Assembly: GCA_965226155.1 (NCBI GenBank)
Contig: OZ245331.1
Location: forward strand, 1,178,001 to 1,242,000
DNA length: 64,000 bases
Direction: 5' to 3'
DNA from: G965226155 sp965226155
GTDB taxonomy: Bacteria; Pseudomonadota; Gammaproteobacteria; Eutrophobiales; Eutrophobiaceae
Below the pieces are notes generated by a model, which had not been told where the DNA came from, did not search any database, and saw only the letters and a list, made by a program, of their open reading frames with translations. Below are positions 34,681-43,150 of the stretch, in pieces. The position numbers and the translations under genes were made by a program. Position 1 is the stretch's first letter. Every line of letters starts with the position of its first letter.

Positions 34681-35526
34681 GTGACTTCATTTAACTATCG
34701 ATTATGGAGAGACGCCCTAAGAAATTTAGGGTTGCTGGCCGTTTGCCTATTGTTGCCGGTAATCAGCTGGGCCGCTGACACATCTGCCGCCCGGTTATTA
34801 GAAATTGCCAATGGTAAACATCGAACGGATAAACAAATTGCAAGAAATGTTCATCGGCATCCTGTAGAAACCTTAGTATTTTTGGGCATCAGCAATAATA
34901 TGACAGTCATAGAGATCACACCCGGAAGTGGTTGGTATACTTCGATACTGGCGCCTTTTCTGCGAGACAATGGCAAACTTTATGCGGCTGGCCAAGACCC
35001 TGATTCAAAAAATGCAGGGCGCATACGTCAAAATATTGCCTTGAAGAAATTATTAGACGAACGTCCAGATATTTATGACAAAGTTATCACGACGGCAGTA
35101 GCACCAGGCAGATATGAAGTGGCACCTGCCAGTAGCGCAGATATGGTGCTGACTTTCCGCAATATTCATAATTGGCAGTGGGATGGCCTTGGTCGGGATG
35201 TCTTCGTTGAAATGTATAATGCATTGAAACCTGGCGGTATCCTTGGGGTAGTGGAACACAGGGCTGATCCTGGGATGCCATCGCCGGAAACGAGAGGCGT
35301 TGCTTATGTTAGTGAAGAGTACGCAATAAAGCTTATTGAATCCGCCGGATTCAAATTCCTAGGCAAATCTGAGATCAACTCCAATCCCAAAGATACCAAA
35401 GATTACCCTCGTGGTGTTTGGACACTGCCGCCAATATATAGGTTAGGGGATGAGGATCGGGATAAGTACACTGCCATCGGCGAATCAGATCGATTTACAA
35501 TGAAATTCATGAAACCCGTAGAGTAG
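34681..35526 (+). CDS. Exported class I SAM-dependent methyltransferase-like protein
   Basis: The product is about 281 residues with a signal peptide (LGLLAVCLLLPVISWAA, cleavage near 33). A Rossmann methyltransferase domain follows: VIEITPGSGWYTSILAPF near 80 as motif I, DMVLTFRNIHNW near 155 and LKPGGILGVVEH near 180. AGGAGG at 34670-34675 points to the GTG at 34681 as start, although an in-frame GTG at 34675 also exists. Predicted periplasmic methyltransferases of this kind are common in proteobacteria, but their substrates are unknown. It is the first gene after IS copy 3. Confidence 0.82.
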   Translation: MTSFNYRLWRDALRNLGLLAVCLLLPVISWAADTSAARLLEIANGKHRTDKQIARNVHRHPVETLVFLGISNNMTVIEITPGSGWYTSILAPFLRDNGKLYAAGQDPDSKNAGRIRQNIALKKLLDERPDIYDKVITTAVAPGRYEVAPASSADMVLTFRNIHNWQWDGLGRDVFVEMYNALKPGGILGVVEHRADPGMPSPETRGVAYVSEEYAIKLIESAGFKFLGKSEINSNPKDTKDYPRGVWTLPPIYRLGDEDRDKYTAIGESDRFTMKFMKPVE

Positions 35527-35578
35527 TAGTGCGAATGTGATAAGCATTACTGATGTAACTATAGTAAAGTAGCCGCCA

Positions 35579-35950
35579 ATGAAATCCATTTTATTAACAG
35601 ATGACGACCCAGAAATTGTAGAGTTAATTAAAATTAAGCTCTCTGATTCTGATTATCAATTGGTAATAGCGAGTGATGGTGAGGAAGCTGTCCGCATAGG
35701 CTTAGAACAATCCCCAGATCTGATCTTAATGGATATCAATATGCCAAACATGAATGGTTTTGATGCTACACAAACTCTACGAAGCAAAGGATTTAAAAAT
35801 CCGATAATTATATTGACAAGTTCTGAGTCGGAATAAGATCGAAAGACAGCCGAAGATTTAGGTTGCAATGGGTATATTTTGAAAACACGCGACCTGACCA
35901 ATGTCAAAAGTTTAATAAATATGGCCCTTCTCCATTATTTGGAGTTCTGA
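35579..35950 (+). pseudogene. Response regulator receiver domain with an in-frame stop
   Basis: A CheY-like domain begins SILLTDDDPEIVELI, with the phosphoacceptor Asp in LILMDINMPNMNGFDA near residue 53 and the conserved Thr/Ser in IIILTSSES near 80. TAA at 35834-35836 then stops it. The same frame continues DRKTAEDLGCNGYILKTRDL, which supplies the conserved Lys, to TGA at 35948-35950, for a full length of about 123 residues. The truncated 85-residue form lacks the last strand and helix and is unlikely to signal. No histidine kinase is adjacent. Confidence 0.8.
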
Positions 35951-35976
35951 GTCAGTTCATAAATCTTACAGAAGTG

Positions 35977-36606
35977 TCAATTACCAGTTTTGCGCTCTTG
36001 CTCAACTAAATAATCGATAATCGCTATTAAATTATCAAACGATTTAGCCAACGTTGCTGTTGACAAATATTTGCCGTTTACCATCACGGAAGGTACGCCA
36101 GTCAGTTTGTAATTACGGGCAGTGAAATAGGCCTGTCTAATCTTTATATCTAATTCGTTAGAATTGAAAATTTTTCTGAACTCGTCTTTGCTGACACCGT
36201 GACTAGTAAAAAATTTTTCGAGTTCGGCCTCAGTGTATAGCGGTTTTTCATCCTTATGAATTGCATCAAACAATGGGTTATGGATTTTGTCTACGACACC
36301 TAGTTTTTCTGCAACAAAATATGCCTTGGCTTGGGGAATCCAACTCTGGTTAAGAACACCCGGAATGCGTATGAACTCAACGTCATCAGCTTTAGTCTCG
36401 AGCCATTTATCAATGTAAGGTTCGAAAGCATAACAATGCGGGCATCCGTACCAGAACACTTCTATGACCTCGATTTTGTCACCAGTTTGTGTGGGTTGAT
36501 TCGGTTGGATTAATTGAAACTTGCCTTCATGTTCTTGAGCGCTAATTTGAGTAGATAAGAATACTGTGAAAAACAGTGTCGCCAGCACTTTAATTGTTTT
36601 TGTCAT
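35977..36606 (-). CDS. dsbA: Thiol:disulfide interchange protein DsbA
   Basis: DsbA introduces disulfide bonds in periplasmic proteins. The 209-residue precursor has a signal peptide (to about residue 23) and a thioredoxin fold with the active site CPHC at 55-58 inside FWYGCPHCYAFEP. The cis-Pro loop TGVPSVMVNGKY lies near 167-178. It is transcribed with cytochrome c4 upstream (113-bp gap). The engB / cytochrome c4 / dsbA order is conserved in Pseudomonas and relatives. Confidence 0.96.
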   Translation of the reverse strand: MTKTIKVLATLFFTVFLSTQISAQEHEGKFQLIQPNQPTQTGDKIEVIEVFWYGCPHCYAFEPYIDKWLETKADDVEFIRIPGVLNQSWIPQAKAYFVAEKLGVVDKIHNPLFDAIHKDEKPLYTEAELEKFFTSHGVSKDEFRKIFNSNELDIKIRQAYFTARNYKLTGVPSVMVNGKYLSTATLAKSFDNLIAIIDYLVEQERKTGN

Positions 36607-36719
36607 AAAGGTAGTCCTTCTCAGATAGTCCTGATAGTTTTTGCCGTACTGTGAATTTAATACTTTAGATAGGAAAATGTGCGTAGTGTTCCTGAACTCA
36701 CACTAAATTAACGTTACTG

Positions 36720-37343
36720 CTAATATAATCCCTGAATATATAAGGATACAGCTTCTATTCCCTCGTTTGTCATCTTAATGGCGATATCCCGCATAACCTT
36801 GTTGACGTCATTGTCGCGGGTTTCTGATTTAAACGTTTTTAATTGAGTAGCGGTATAGTCCGCGTATTGACCGCTTAATAGTGGGAAGAGTGCCGCTGGA
36901 TTACCCGCAGCGCTTGGACCATGGCACGCCATACATGCGGGTAGGCCGGATGTGGCATCGCCTGCACGGTATATTCGCTCACCCAGTTCTACCACTTTAT
37001 ATTCAACAGTTCCGGGTACTTGAGAATCAGTTGTTAATTCTTGTAATGCATAATAGGCCGAAATGTCAGCCATATCCTGTTCACTCAAGGGCATTGCCAT
37101 GGGTGTCATCTGATCATTCTTCCTAACACCGGACTTGAATTCCAACAGTTGTTTAAAGTTATATTCTTCGTGCTGTGCAGCAAGACTAGGCCAAACGGAA
37201 TTAGTGCTGTTTCCATTTGGACCATGACATACGGCACATGTTTGTATCTTCTGCTCGCCTGCTAATGGATCACCTGCAGCACTAATTTGGTTCGAGACCC
37301 AAAATATTACAAGACTAAAGGCGCATACGTAATTGTTTACCAT
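36720..37343 (-). CDS. Diheme cytochrome c4
   Basis: This 207-residue periplasmic precursor has a signal peptide (cleavage near residue 22) and two cytochrome c domains. The heme motifs are CAVCHG at 36-41 and CMACHG near 137, and a Met ligand follows each (MTPMAMPL near 80; VMRDIAIKM near 185). Cytochrome c4 feeds electrons to terminal oxidases in gammaproteobacteria. It diverges from engB and precedes dsbA, a conserved arrangement. Confidence 0.94.
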   Translation of the reverse strand: MVNNYVCAFSLVIFWVSNQISAAGDPLAGEQKIQTCAVCHGPNGNSTNSVWPSLAAQHEEYNFKQLLEFKSGVRKNDQMTPMAMPLSEQDMADISAYYALQELTTDSQVPGTVEYKVVELGERIYRAGDATSGLPACMACHGPSAAGNPAALFPLLSGQYADYTATQLKTFKSETRDNDVNKVMRDIAIKMTNEGIEAVSLYIQGLY

Positions 37344-37479
37344 TCGGTGTATCCTTTGTTATTTATTAATTACTCAGGTTTGCCAGATATTGTAATCATG
37401 ACATATTACCTAATAATTCAGAAAAAATGGATGAATATCTGGCGTAAATTTCAAATAGTTGCTGGTTTTACGCCTTCCT

Positions 37480-38070
37480 ATGTCAGATGATCCTTACCGG
37501 GAAGCGACTTATCTCCTGAGTGCTCACACACTGGATCAATTGCCGGATGATACTGGACATGAAGTGGCGTTTTTTGGTAGGTCAAATGTCGGTAAATCCA
37601 GTGTGATAAATGCAATTACAGGCAGAAGAGCCTTGGCAAGAACCAGTAAACTTCCTGGCAGGACTCAACAATTAAATTATTTCCTGATAAATGACGATGT
37701 ACGGTTGGTCGATCTGCCAGGATATGGCTATGCAAAAGTTCCCAAGCAACTGAAAGCGCAATGGTCAGAATTGATTAATGGCTATTTTAATTTACGTCAG
37801 TCCCTAGCCGGACTGGTACTCATTGTGGATATTCGACGTGATATTACTGAGCAGGAGCTGACTATTCTGAACTGGTGCGAGACAGTGGAAATTCCAGTCC
37901 ATCTGTTGGTTAATAAGGCTGATAAGCTGGCCTTTGGCGCAAGGGAAAAGGCTCTAGACCGGTGGAAACGTCCGGCGGCAAAATCCGGATCGGTACAGTT
38001 ATTTTCAGCCACCCGTAAAACCGGAATTAGTGAGCTTATAGCAGCGCTGGATGAATGGTTGTTTAAGTAA
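37480..38070 (+). CDS. engB: Ribosome biogenesis GTP-binding protein EngB (YsxC/YihA)
   Basis: EngB is a small essential GTPase needed for 50S assembly. The 196-residue protein shows G1 GRSNVGKSS near 34, switch region RTSKLPGRTQ near 56, G3 DLPGYGYAK near 80 and G4 NKADKL near 147. I take the ATG at 37480. A longer reading from a TTG at 37459 adds seven residues without family support. It is divergent from cytochrome c4. A structured gene-free stretch follows it. Confidence 0.95.
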   Translation: MSDDPYREATYLLSAHTLDQLPDDTGHEVAFFGRSNVGKSSVINAITGRRALARTSKLPGRTQQLNYFLINDDVRLVDLPGYGYAKVPKQLKAQWSELINGYFNLRQSLAGLVLIVDIRRDITEQELTILNWCETVEIPVHLLVNKADKLAFGAREKALDRWKRPAAKSGSVQLFSATRKTGISELIAALDEWLFK

Positions 38071-38080
38071 ATCTAGAGAG

Positions 38081-38192
38081 AAAAAGGTTGGCCCCGGCTT
38101 TGGTCTGGGGAGAGATTTGTACGCCGAGGCCAGAATAACCCGGTTTGGGGGAACCGGGTCGGATGCCCGTCCTTAAGGGTAGAACGGGTTAT
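38081..38192 (-). ncRNA. Candidate structured small RNA next to engB
   Basis: Three helices are visible. TGGCCCCGGC (38089-38098) pairs with GCCGAGGCCA (38123-38132), with one mismatch. ATAACCCG (38135-38142) pairs perfectly with CGGGTTAT (38185-38192). ACCCGGTT (38138-38145) alternatively pairs with AACCGGGT (38152-38159) in a tight hairpin. On the minus strand the first helix is followed by TTTTT (38081-38085), as at the end of a small RNA. Spot 42 in E. coli and ErsA in Pseudomonas lie at the 3' side of engB and converge on it, so the place and orientation fit. I see no sequence match to either. A bidirectional terminator is the alternative. Confidence 0.4.
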
Positions 38193-38634
38193 CTTGGGGT
38201 GTATTATTATGACAACAGTAACGGCGTTTTGTTCCAGCAAAAGGAGAAGTGATGCGAGGTTTATTCACAGATGGTGCCGGACTTTGGATGATTTCCCGAT
38301 ATTTTTCGATGAGACACCCCTGAAACCCACAGAAGTAGGTATATCTATTTGTTATTTATACTATTTATTTTGATGTATAAATTTTAACAAATTTGTTTCA
38401 AACGTAATATGCAAGCCATTCTCAGCTCGGTCTGCTCATTTCATCCACAGAGATACCCACAAAATTTGTGGATAAAAAACGAACTCTTTTCACAGCACAT
38501 AGTTAAGAATTAATTTCTAGAAAATTCATTAAAGATACTAGCTAACATCCATTCAAATCCGTCGTCGCGGGAGCCCCCATAGTTCATAATTTTATCGTAC
38601 GAATAGCAGATCAAAGTTTGTTGCTGCCTAAGCA

Positions 38635-38659
38635 AAAAACGCCCGGATAGGGCGTTTTT
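38635..38659 (-). terminator. Rho-independent terminator after rpmE
   Basis: A perfect 10-bp stem, AAAAACGCCC against GGGCGTTTTT, surrounds a GGATA loop. It lies 30 bp after the rpmE stop and has T-runs in both directions, so it could also end transcription arriving from engB. Confidence 0.9.
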
Positions 38660-38689
38660 GAGCGAGTGATCCGTATTAATTAAGTGAAT

Positions 38690-38899
38690 TTATGACTGAA
38701 TGCCATATTTACGTCGGAACTTGTCAACCCGGCCAGCTGTATCGAGTATTTTCTGTTTGCCCGTGTAAAACGGATGGCAATCAGAGCAAACCTCGATGTG
38801 GAGATTCTTTTCACCAAACGTTGATTTGGTATTAAACGAATTACCGCAACTGCAGGTTACGGCGACTTCGCTGTATTGGGGATGTATGTCTGCTTTCAT
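38690..38899 (-). CDS. rpmE: 50S ribosomal protein L31
   Basis: This 69-residue L31 is of the zinc-binding type, with CSC at 16-18 and CSDC at 37-40 (four cysteines). It ends RRKYGIQS. It is monocistronic with its own terminator. The zinc form suggests that a zinc-free paralogue, if present, is elsewhere. Confidence 0.97.
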   Translation of the reverse strand: MKADIHPQYSEVAVTCSCGNSFNTKSTFGEKNLHIEVCSDCHPFYTGKQKILDTAGRVDKFRRKYGIQS

Positions 38900-39016
38900 G
38901 ATGCTTTCTCTATACTCTCGAATCCCTAATTTTAGGGGCCAAGAAGTGTATGTGATTATTCTTGCACGTGCAACATCAGTCCTAGTCTAAATAGCCATGC
39001 CCACAATCTTAGCTTG

Positions 39017-39787
39017 TTAAAGGTCGAATTCTGCAAATACGGGAACATGGTCTGAGGGGCGTTCGAGTTTCCTCGGTGCTTTGTCAATTTGACAAGATAG
39101 GCACAACTTAGCCAATTCGTCTGAAGCCAGGATATGGTCAATTCTGAGACCCCGGTTGCGGCGAAATGCAGCTGCACGATAATCCCACCAGGAGAAATGA
39201 CCAGCCTCTTGGTTAAATATCCTGAAGCAATCTGTCATCCCAGCCTCAATCAGCTTGAAATAGGACTCTCTTTCGAGTTCGCCGCATAGAATTTTTCCTT
39301 CCCATTCAGCTGGATCATGTACGTCCTCGTCTGCGGGTGCGATATTGAGGTCCCCAAGCAGGATGCAGAATTTGTGTTGCTTTATAAGTTGTACTAAATA
39401 GGAATGCAGATGTGATAACCATTCTAGCTTGTATTGATATTTTTCCGAACCAACTTCAGAGCCGTTTGGTACGTATAAATTGAGCACACACAGTTGGCCA
39501 TATTGCACACATAATATTCTCCGTTGCGGGTCTTGATAGTTGGGAAAACCCGTGGCGATTATGTTGGCTTGCTTCTTGGTGAGAATAGCAACACCGTTAT
39601 ACGTTTTTTGGCCTGAAAAAACGGATTGATAACCAATGTCTGTAAATTCTGATATCGGGAAAGATTCATCTGGCAGTTTTAATTCTTGTAGTGCGAGGAC
39701 ATCAGGGCTTTCTGATTTTATCCAATCAATGACATGTGATTTACGTACTCGCAGTGAATTGACATTCCACGTTGCAATCTTAAGCAT
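39017..39787 (-). CDS. xthA: Exodeoxyribonuclease III
   Basis: ExoIII is the main AP endonuclease and 3'-phosphodiesterase of base-excision repair. The 256-residue protein shows the full family signature: ATWNVNSLRVR near residue 5, LALQELKL near 31, NLYVPNGSEVGS near 103, GDLNIAPADEDVHDP near 146 and PSDHVPVFAEF at the end, with catalytic Asp and His. It follows the SH3-protein gene in the same direction, 29 bp away. Confidence 0.96.
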   Translation of the reverse strand: MLKIATWNVNSLRVRKSHVIDWIKSESPDVLALQELKLPDESFPISEFTDIGYQSVFSGQKTYNGVAILTKKQANIIATGFPNYQDPQRRILCVQYGQLCVLNLYVPNGSEVGSEKYQYKLEWLSHLHSYLVQLIKQHKFCILLGDLNIAPADEDVHDPAEWEGKILCGELERESYFKLIEAGMTDCFRIFNQEAGHFSWWDYRAAAFRRNRGLRIDHILASDELAKLCLSCQIDKAPRKLERPSDHVPVFAEFDL

Positions 39788-39816
39788 AGCTAATCAAGGT
39801 AACTTCGTCGCCTAGC

Positions 39817-40554
39817 CTATACTCTGAACCCACTGTGTCTTCGTCTGTTTATGACATCCATCAGGTAAATGCCTAGTACCATTCCTGCCATTAGCGCTAT
39901 CGACAGAAAAATTAACAGATTACGCCAGTTAAATGGCTCATCTTCTATCAAGTCATCAAGAGTGATTTCCCAATCCTCGAGGCCTGAACCTTCAAGTATT
40001 TGGGCGAGTTGTACTTCAAGTTGCTTGTTTTGGCGAGATAGCTGGTCAATCTTTTCGTACAAGGAATCATTACTGCCTCCGTCTCCCCGTCGTTTTTGCA
40101 GTTCTAATAATTCAACTTGTAGTTCCCCAGTTCTGACCTTCTCGGATTTGTATTGCTGTTCGAGATCAGTATTTTCGTTTTGAAGTTGTGTGAGAGTTGC
40201 ATTTACTCCAGCTGGGTTTTGTTGTTTAGCTTTGGACAAGGATTCTTCCAGCGCCTTAATCCTGGCTTCTGCATTCTTGGTTGTAGCGGGAAGCCCCTGT
40301 TTTACCAGATAGCTGTTGTCTATCCAGCCACTTGCTCCCCCTGGCTCCTTTACGAAGGAAACATTGTTTTCAACCTTGATTATTTCCAGAGGGGTGCCGG
40401 TGGTTATGATTTTAATAATGGGACTGTTAACGGACTTATTTGTATGAAGCCCAACCTTTAGCTGATCAGTTACGTACTGGGTTTCAGCTGTTGCTGAAAT
40501 AGATATTGCAACTAAGATGAGAAAAAAAATGCTGGTTAGAAAGCGGTTGATCAT
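39817..40554 (-). CDS. YgiM-like SH3-domain membrane protein
   Basis: This 245-residue protein has a signal peptide (near 1-23) and a bacterial SH3 domain (YVTDQLKVGLHTNKS near 27 through SGWIDNSYLV near 77). A long coiled coil runs near 95-195, followed by a C-terminal membrane helix (LLIFLSIALMAGMVLGIYL near 215) and a basic tail. This is the architecture of the TIGR04211/YgiM family, whose role in the envelope is poorly defined. It is cotranscribed with prlC (2-bp gap). Confidence 0.87.
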   Translation of the reverse strand: MINRFLTSIFFLILVAISISATAETQYVTDQLKVGLHTNKSVNSPIIKIITTGTPLEIIKVENNVSFVKEPGGASGWIDNSYLVKQGLPATTKNAEARIKALEESLSKAKQQNPAGVNATLTQLQNENTDLEQQYKSEKVRTGELQVELLELQKRRGDGGSNDSLYEKIDQLSRQNKQLEVQLAQILEGSGLEDWEITLDDLIEDEPFNWRNLLIFLSIALMAGMVLGIYLMDVINRRRHSGFRV

Positions 40555-40556
40555 AT

Positions 40557-42614
40557 TTATATTACCGAAGGTGGTTGTGGCTCAATTCCAGCATGCCTTA
40601 ACAGTGATTCAATACTAGGCTCGCGTCCACGGAATTCCACGAATAGATCCATCGGGTCACACGCTCCGCCTTGTTCGAGAATAGTATGAAGGAATAATTC
40701 ACCAGTTTCACGATCGAATACGCCTTTTTCTTCAAATTTCGAGTATGCATCGGCCGATAATACTTCTGCCCATTTATAGCTATAATAACCAGCTGCATAA
40801 CCGCCTGCAAAAATATGGGTAAAACTGTGTTGAAATCGATTGTATTCAGGCGGTATCAATACTGAGATTTCAGAACGAATCTCATCAAGTAGTTTTTGTA
40901 TTACGTCCTGACGATAATCATTGCAATTATAGTGAAGTTGAAAATCAAATAATGCAAATTCGAGCTGCCTGACCATCTGCATCCCACTCTGGAAATTTTT
41001 TGCCTGGATCATCTTATTAAATAATTTGTCTGGAAGGATTTCGCCGGTCTTGAAGTGTTTACCCATGATATCGAGTAGTGGACGTTCCCAGCACCAGTTC
41101 TCCATAAATTGACTTGGTAATTCTACGGCGTCCCAAGGGACACCGTTTATCCCGGAGACTGCAGGATAGTCGATCCGGGTTAGCAGATGATGAAGGCCGT
41201 GTCCGAACTCATGAAAGAGAGTCGATACTTCATCATGTGTTAATAAGGAAGGTTCCTCACCTATGGGTGGTGTGAAGTTGCAAGTGAGATAAGCAACTGG
41301 GATTTGTAGTACTGATCCGTTTTTCTTTCTTACTCTACATTCGTCCATCCATGCTCCACCACGTTTATGAGGTCTCGCATAGAGGTCTATGTAAAAGCTG
41401 CCGCGGTGATCTCCGGCAATATCATAAATTTCAAAAAGCCTAACGTCAGAATGCCAGCCGTCGATTTTATTTTTTTCGACAATATTCAATCCGTACAATT
41501 TATTTACCAAAAAGAATAATCCGGCTAATACATTTTTCACAGGAAAGTACGGTTTTAGTTGTTCCTGACTAATATCAAATTTATATTTTCTGAGTTTCTC
41601 TGAAAAGTAAGCGACATCCCAGGCATTAAGTGTCGTGACCTGGAATTGGTCTCTGGAAAATTCGGTTAATTCATTAAACTCGGCTTTTGCAACGGGATAG
41701 GATTTCTGTGCCAAACCCGAAAGAAATGATAAAACTTCATCCGGTGATTTTGCCATTTTGCGAGCAAGCGAATAGTCAGCATAATTTTCAAAGCCGAGCA
41801 TATTTGCTTTTTTTGTTCTCAGCGCAAGGATTTGTTCCATGCTAAAGCTGTTATCAAATTCGTGGTTTCCGGGGCCTTTGCTTGATGCGCGTGTGACATA
41901 GGCTTCGTACATTTGCTTGCGCAGGGATTGATCTGAGGCGTACTGCATGACAGGGAGATAACACGGGAAGTCGAGGGTAAACATCCAGCCATCCTGCTCC
42001 TGCTCTTGTGCATTATTCGCGGCAAGTGAGATAATTGCTTCAGGTATTCCTGACAACCTTTCCTTGTCGGAAATTACTAATGACCAGGCGCGAGTGGCGT
42101 CGAGTACATTTTCCTCAAATTTTGTCTGCGCTCTTGAGAGGTCCTGCTGTATCTTTTTAAATTCTGCTTTTTCCTCTGGGTTGAGGGCAACTCCAGACAG
42201 TTTGAAATCGCGAAGTGCATTATCAATAATTTTTATTTGGGCGTAGTCTAGATTCGTAAACTGTTCGCTTTCTGCAATCTGCTTGTACGCTAAATACAAG
42301 TCATGGTTTTGTCCAACTTCGGTAGAGTAGTCAGTTAATTTCTCTAGGCATTCGTTATAAACACTGCGCAGCGCATCGTTCTCTGCAACTGAATGCAGAT
42401 GACTAACTGGCGACCAGGCTTTGTTTAATCGATCTTCCTGTTCCTGCAATGGATATACTAGGTTACCCCAGGTAAAGGGCTGGGTGCTTTTCAAAATTTC
42501 CAGTAACTGTCGGCGGTTATCAGCCAGGATTGCATCAACCGCTGGCACCACGTGTTCTGGTTTGATTTTGCTGAATGACGGGAGGTCATCTGCTTTAAGT
42601 AAGGGGTTAGTCAT
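40557..42614 (-). CDS. prlC: Oligopeptidase A (M3 family metallopeptidase)
   Basis: Oligopeptidase A degrades short peptides, including cleaved signal peptides. The 685-residue enzyme is full length for the family. It has the zinc motif HEFGHGLHHLL near 460-470 and a third ligand region with Glu downstream (AVELPSQFMENWCWE near 490). FAGGYAAGYYSYKWAEVLSAD lies near 625. It diverges from bfd, so the Fur-like site near 42.72 kb lies in their shared upstream region. Confidence 0.96.
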   Translation of the reverse strand: MTNPLLKADDLPSFSKIKPEHVVPAVDAILADNRRQLLEILKSTQPFTWGNLVYPLQEQEDRLNKAWSPVSHLHSVAENDALRSVYNECLEKLTDYSTEVGQNHDLYLAYKQIAESEQFTNLDYAQIKIIDNALRDFKLSGVALNPEEKAEFKKIQQDLSRAQTKFEENVLDATRAWSLVISDKERLSGIPEAIISLAANNAQEQEQDGWMFTLDFPCYLPVMQYASDQSLRKQMYEAYVTRASSKGPGNHEFDNSFSMEQILALRTKKANMLGFENYADYSLARKMAKSPDEVLSFLSGLAQKSYPVAKAEFNELTEFSRDQFQVTTLNAWDVAYFSEKLRKYKFDISQEQLKPYFPVKNVLAGLFFLVNKLYGLNIVEKNKIDGWHSDVRLFEIYDIAGDHRGSFYIDLYARPHKRGGAWMDECRVRKKNGSVLQIPVAYLTCNFTPPIGEEPSLLTHDEVSTLFHEFGHGLHHLLTRIDYPAVSGINGVPWDAVELPSQFMENWCWERPLLDIMGKHFKTGEILPDKLFNKMIQAKNFQSGMQMVRQLEFALFDFQLHYNCNDYRQDVIQKLLDEIRSEISVLIPPEYNRFQHSFTHIFAGGYAAGYYSYKWAEVLSADAYSKFEEKGVFDRETGELFLHTILEQGGACDPMDLFVEFRGREPSIESLLRHAGIEPQPPSVI

Positions 42615-42715
42615 AATGTCAGTTTATACTAACCCGGAATGTTCTCAAGTCTTTGATTTAAAAAGAAATGCATTGTGAACGATGTCACATAAAAATAGAT
42701 ACGATATTCTAGTTG

Positions 42716-42742
42716 TTAATAATTCTCATTTGTATTATGATT
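42716..42742 (+). promoter_or_regulatory. Fur-box-like site upstream of bfd
   Basis: AATAATTCTCATTTGTATTATGA resembles overlapping Fur hexamers (AATAAT, ATTCTCATT) and ends 39 bp before the bfd ATG. Iron control of bfd by Fur is well established in other bacteria. The site is recognised by eye only. Confidence 0.55.
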
Positions 42743-42780
42743 GTCAATAGAATTAATTGTCTAGGATATATGAAAACAAA

Positions 42781-42957
42781 ATGTATATATGTGCTTGCAA
42801 CGCGGTAACTGAAAAACAAGTTCAACAAGCTATTGAAGGGGGCGCGCAGTCTGTCGGGCAACTCAGAGAGAAGCTGATGGTCGCACGTTGCTGTGGTTCA
42901 TGCCTTGATTCCGTAAAGCAGTGTCTCCAGCAAGCGGCCACACCGCAAGCTGCCTGA
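42781..42957 (+). CDS. bfd: Bacterioferritin-associated ferredoxin
   Basis: Bfd is a small [2Fe-2S] protein that reduces and releases iron from bacterioferritin during iron starvation. The 58-residue sequence has cysteines at 4, 6, 38 and 41, in CAC and RCCGSCLDSV, the family pattern. The ATG at 42781 is chosen because the Bfd fold starts MYICACNAV. It is followed by a terminator and then by the Fur-linked porin operon. No bacterioferritin gene is in the window. Confidence 0.95.
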   Translation: MYICACNAVTEKQVQQAIEGGAQSVGQLREKLMVARCCGSCLDSVKQCLQQAATPQAA

Positions 42958-42984
42958 TCCAAGCAGTCTAAGTCCGTCCACTAA

Positions 42985-43012
42985 TGCAAGTGCTTACTTG
43001 CACTGATTTTTT
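42985..43012 (+). terminator. Rho-independent terminator after bfd
   Basis: TGCAAGT (42985-42991) pairs perfectly with ACTTGCA (42996-43002) around GCTT, followed by TTTTTT at 43007-43012. It separates bfd from the porin operon. Confidence 0.8.
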
Positions 43013-43060
43013 GTCCTAAGCTCATTTCCTGATCCTCAAAATGTTATACTTAATATCATA

Positions 43061-43089
43061 AATCATTATTGATAATGATTCTCATTTAG
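43061..43089 (+). promoter_or_regulatory. Strong Fur-box-like site upstream of the porin operon
   Basis: ATCATTAT (43062-43069) and ATAATGAT (43072-43079) form a perfect inverted repeat. The overlapping 19-mer GATAATGATTCTCATTTAG matches the classical Fur consensus at 14 of 19 positions. It lies 62 bp before the porin ATG, a repressor-compatible place. Confidence 0.78.
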
Positions 43090-43150
43090 ATTATATTTTC
43101 GCTTTCATCAGTTAATCTTTACTCATCCATTTTAATAAAAGGAATCCAGT

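Larger units (their letters stand above)
38071..38689. other. Long gene-free stretch between engB and rpmE
   Basis: These 619 bp hold a strongly structured segment (38089-38192) and the rpmE terminator (38635-38659). A 54-codon frame starts at 38209, but it has no ribosome binding site or recognisable content. The middle part, 38330-38560, is AT-rich with nothing I can name. Confidence 0.6.

Noticed and set aside
38081..38192. Spot 42 homologue by sequence
   Set aside because: Only location and orientation agree; I see no match to the known Spot 42 sequence, so it is listed only as an unnamed candidate.
38209..38373. A 54-codon plus-strand frame after engB
   Set aside because: No ribosome binding site, no recognisable composition, and it overlaps the edge of the structured segment; most likely chance.
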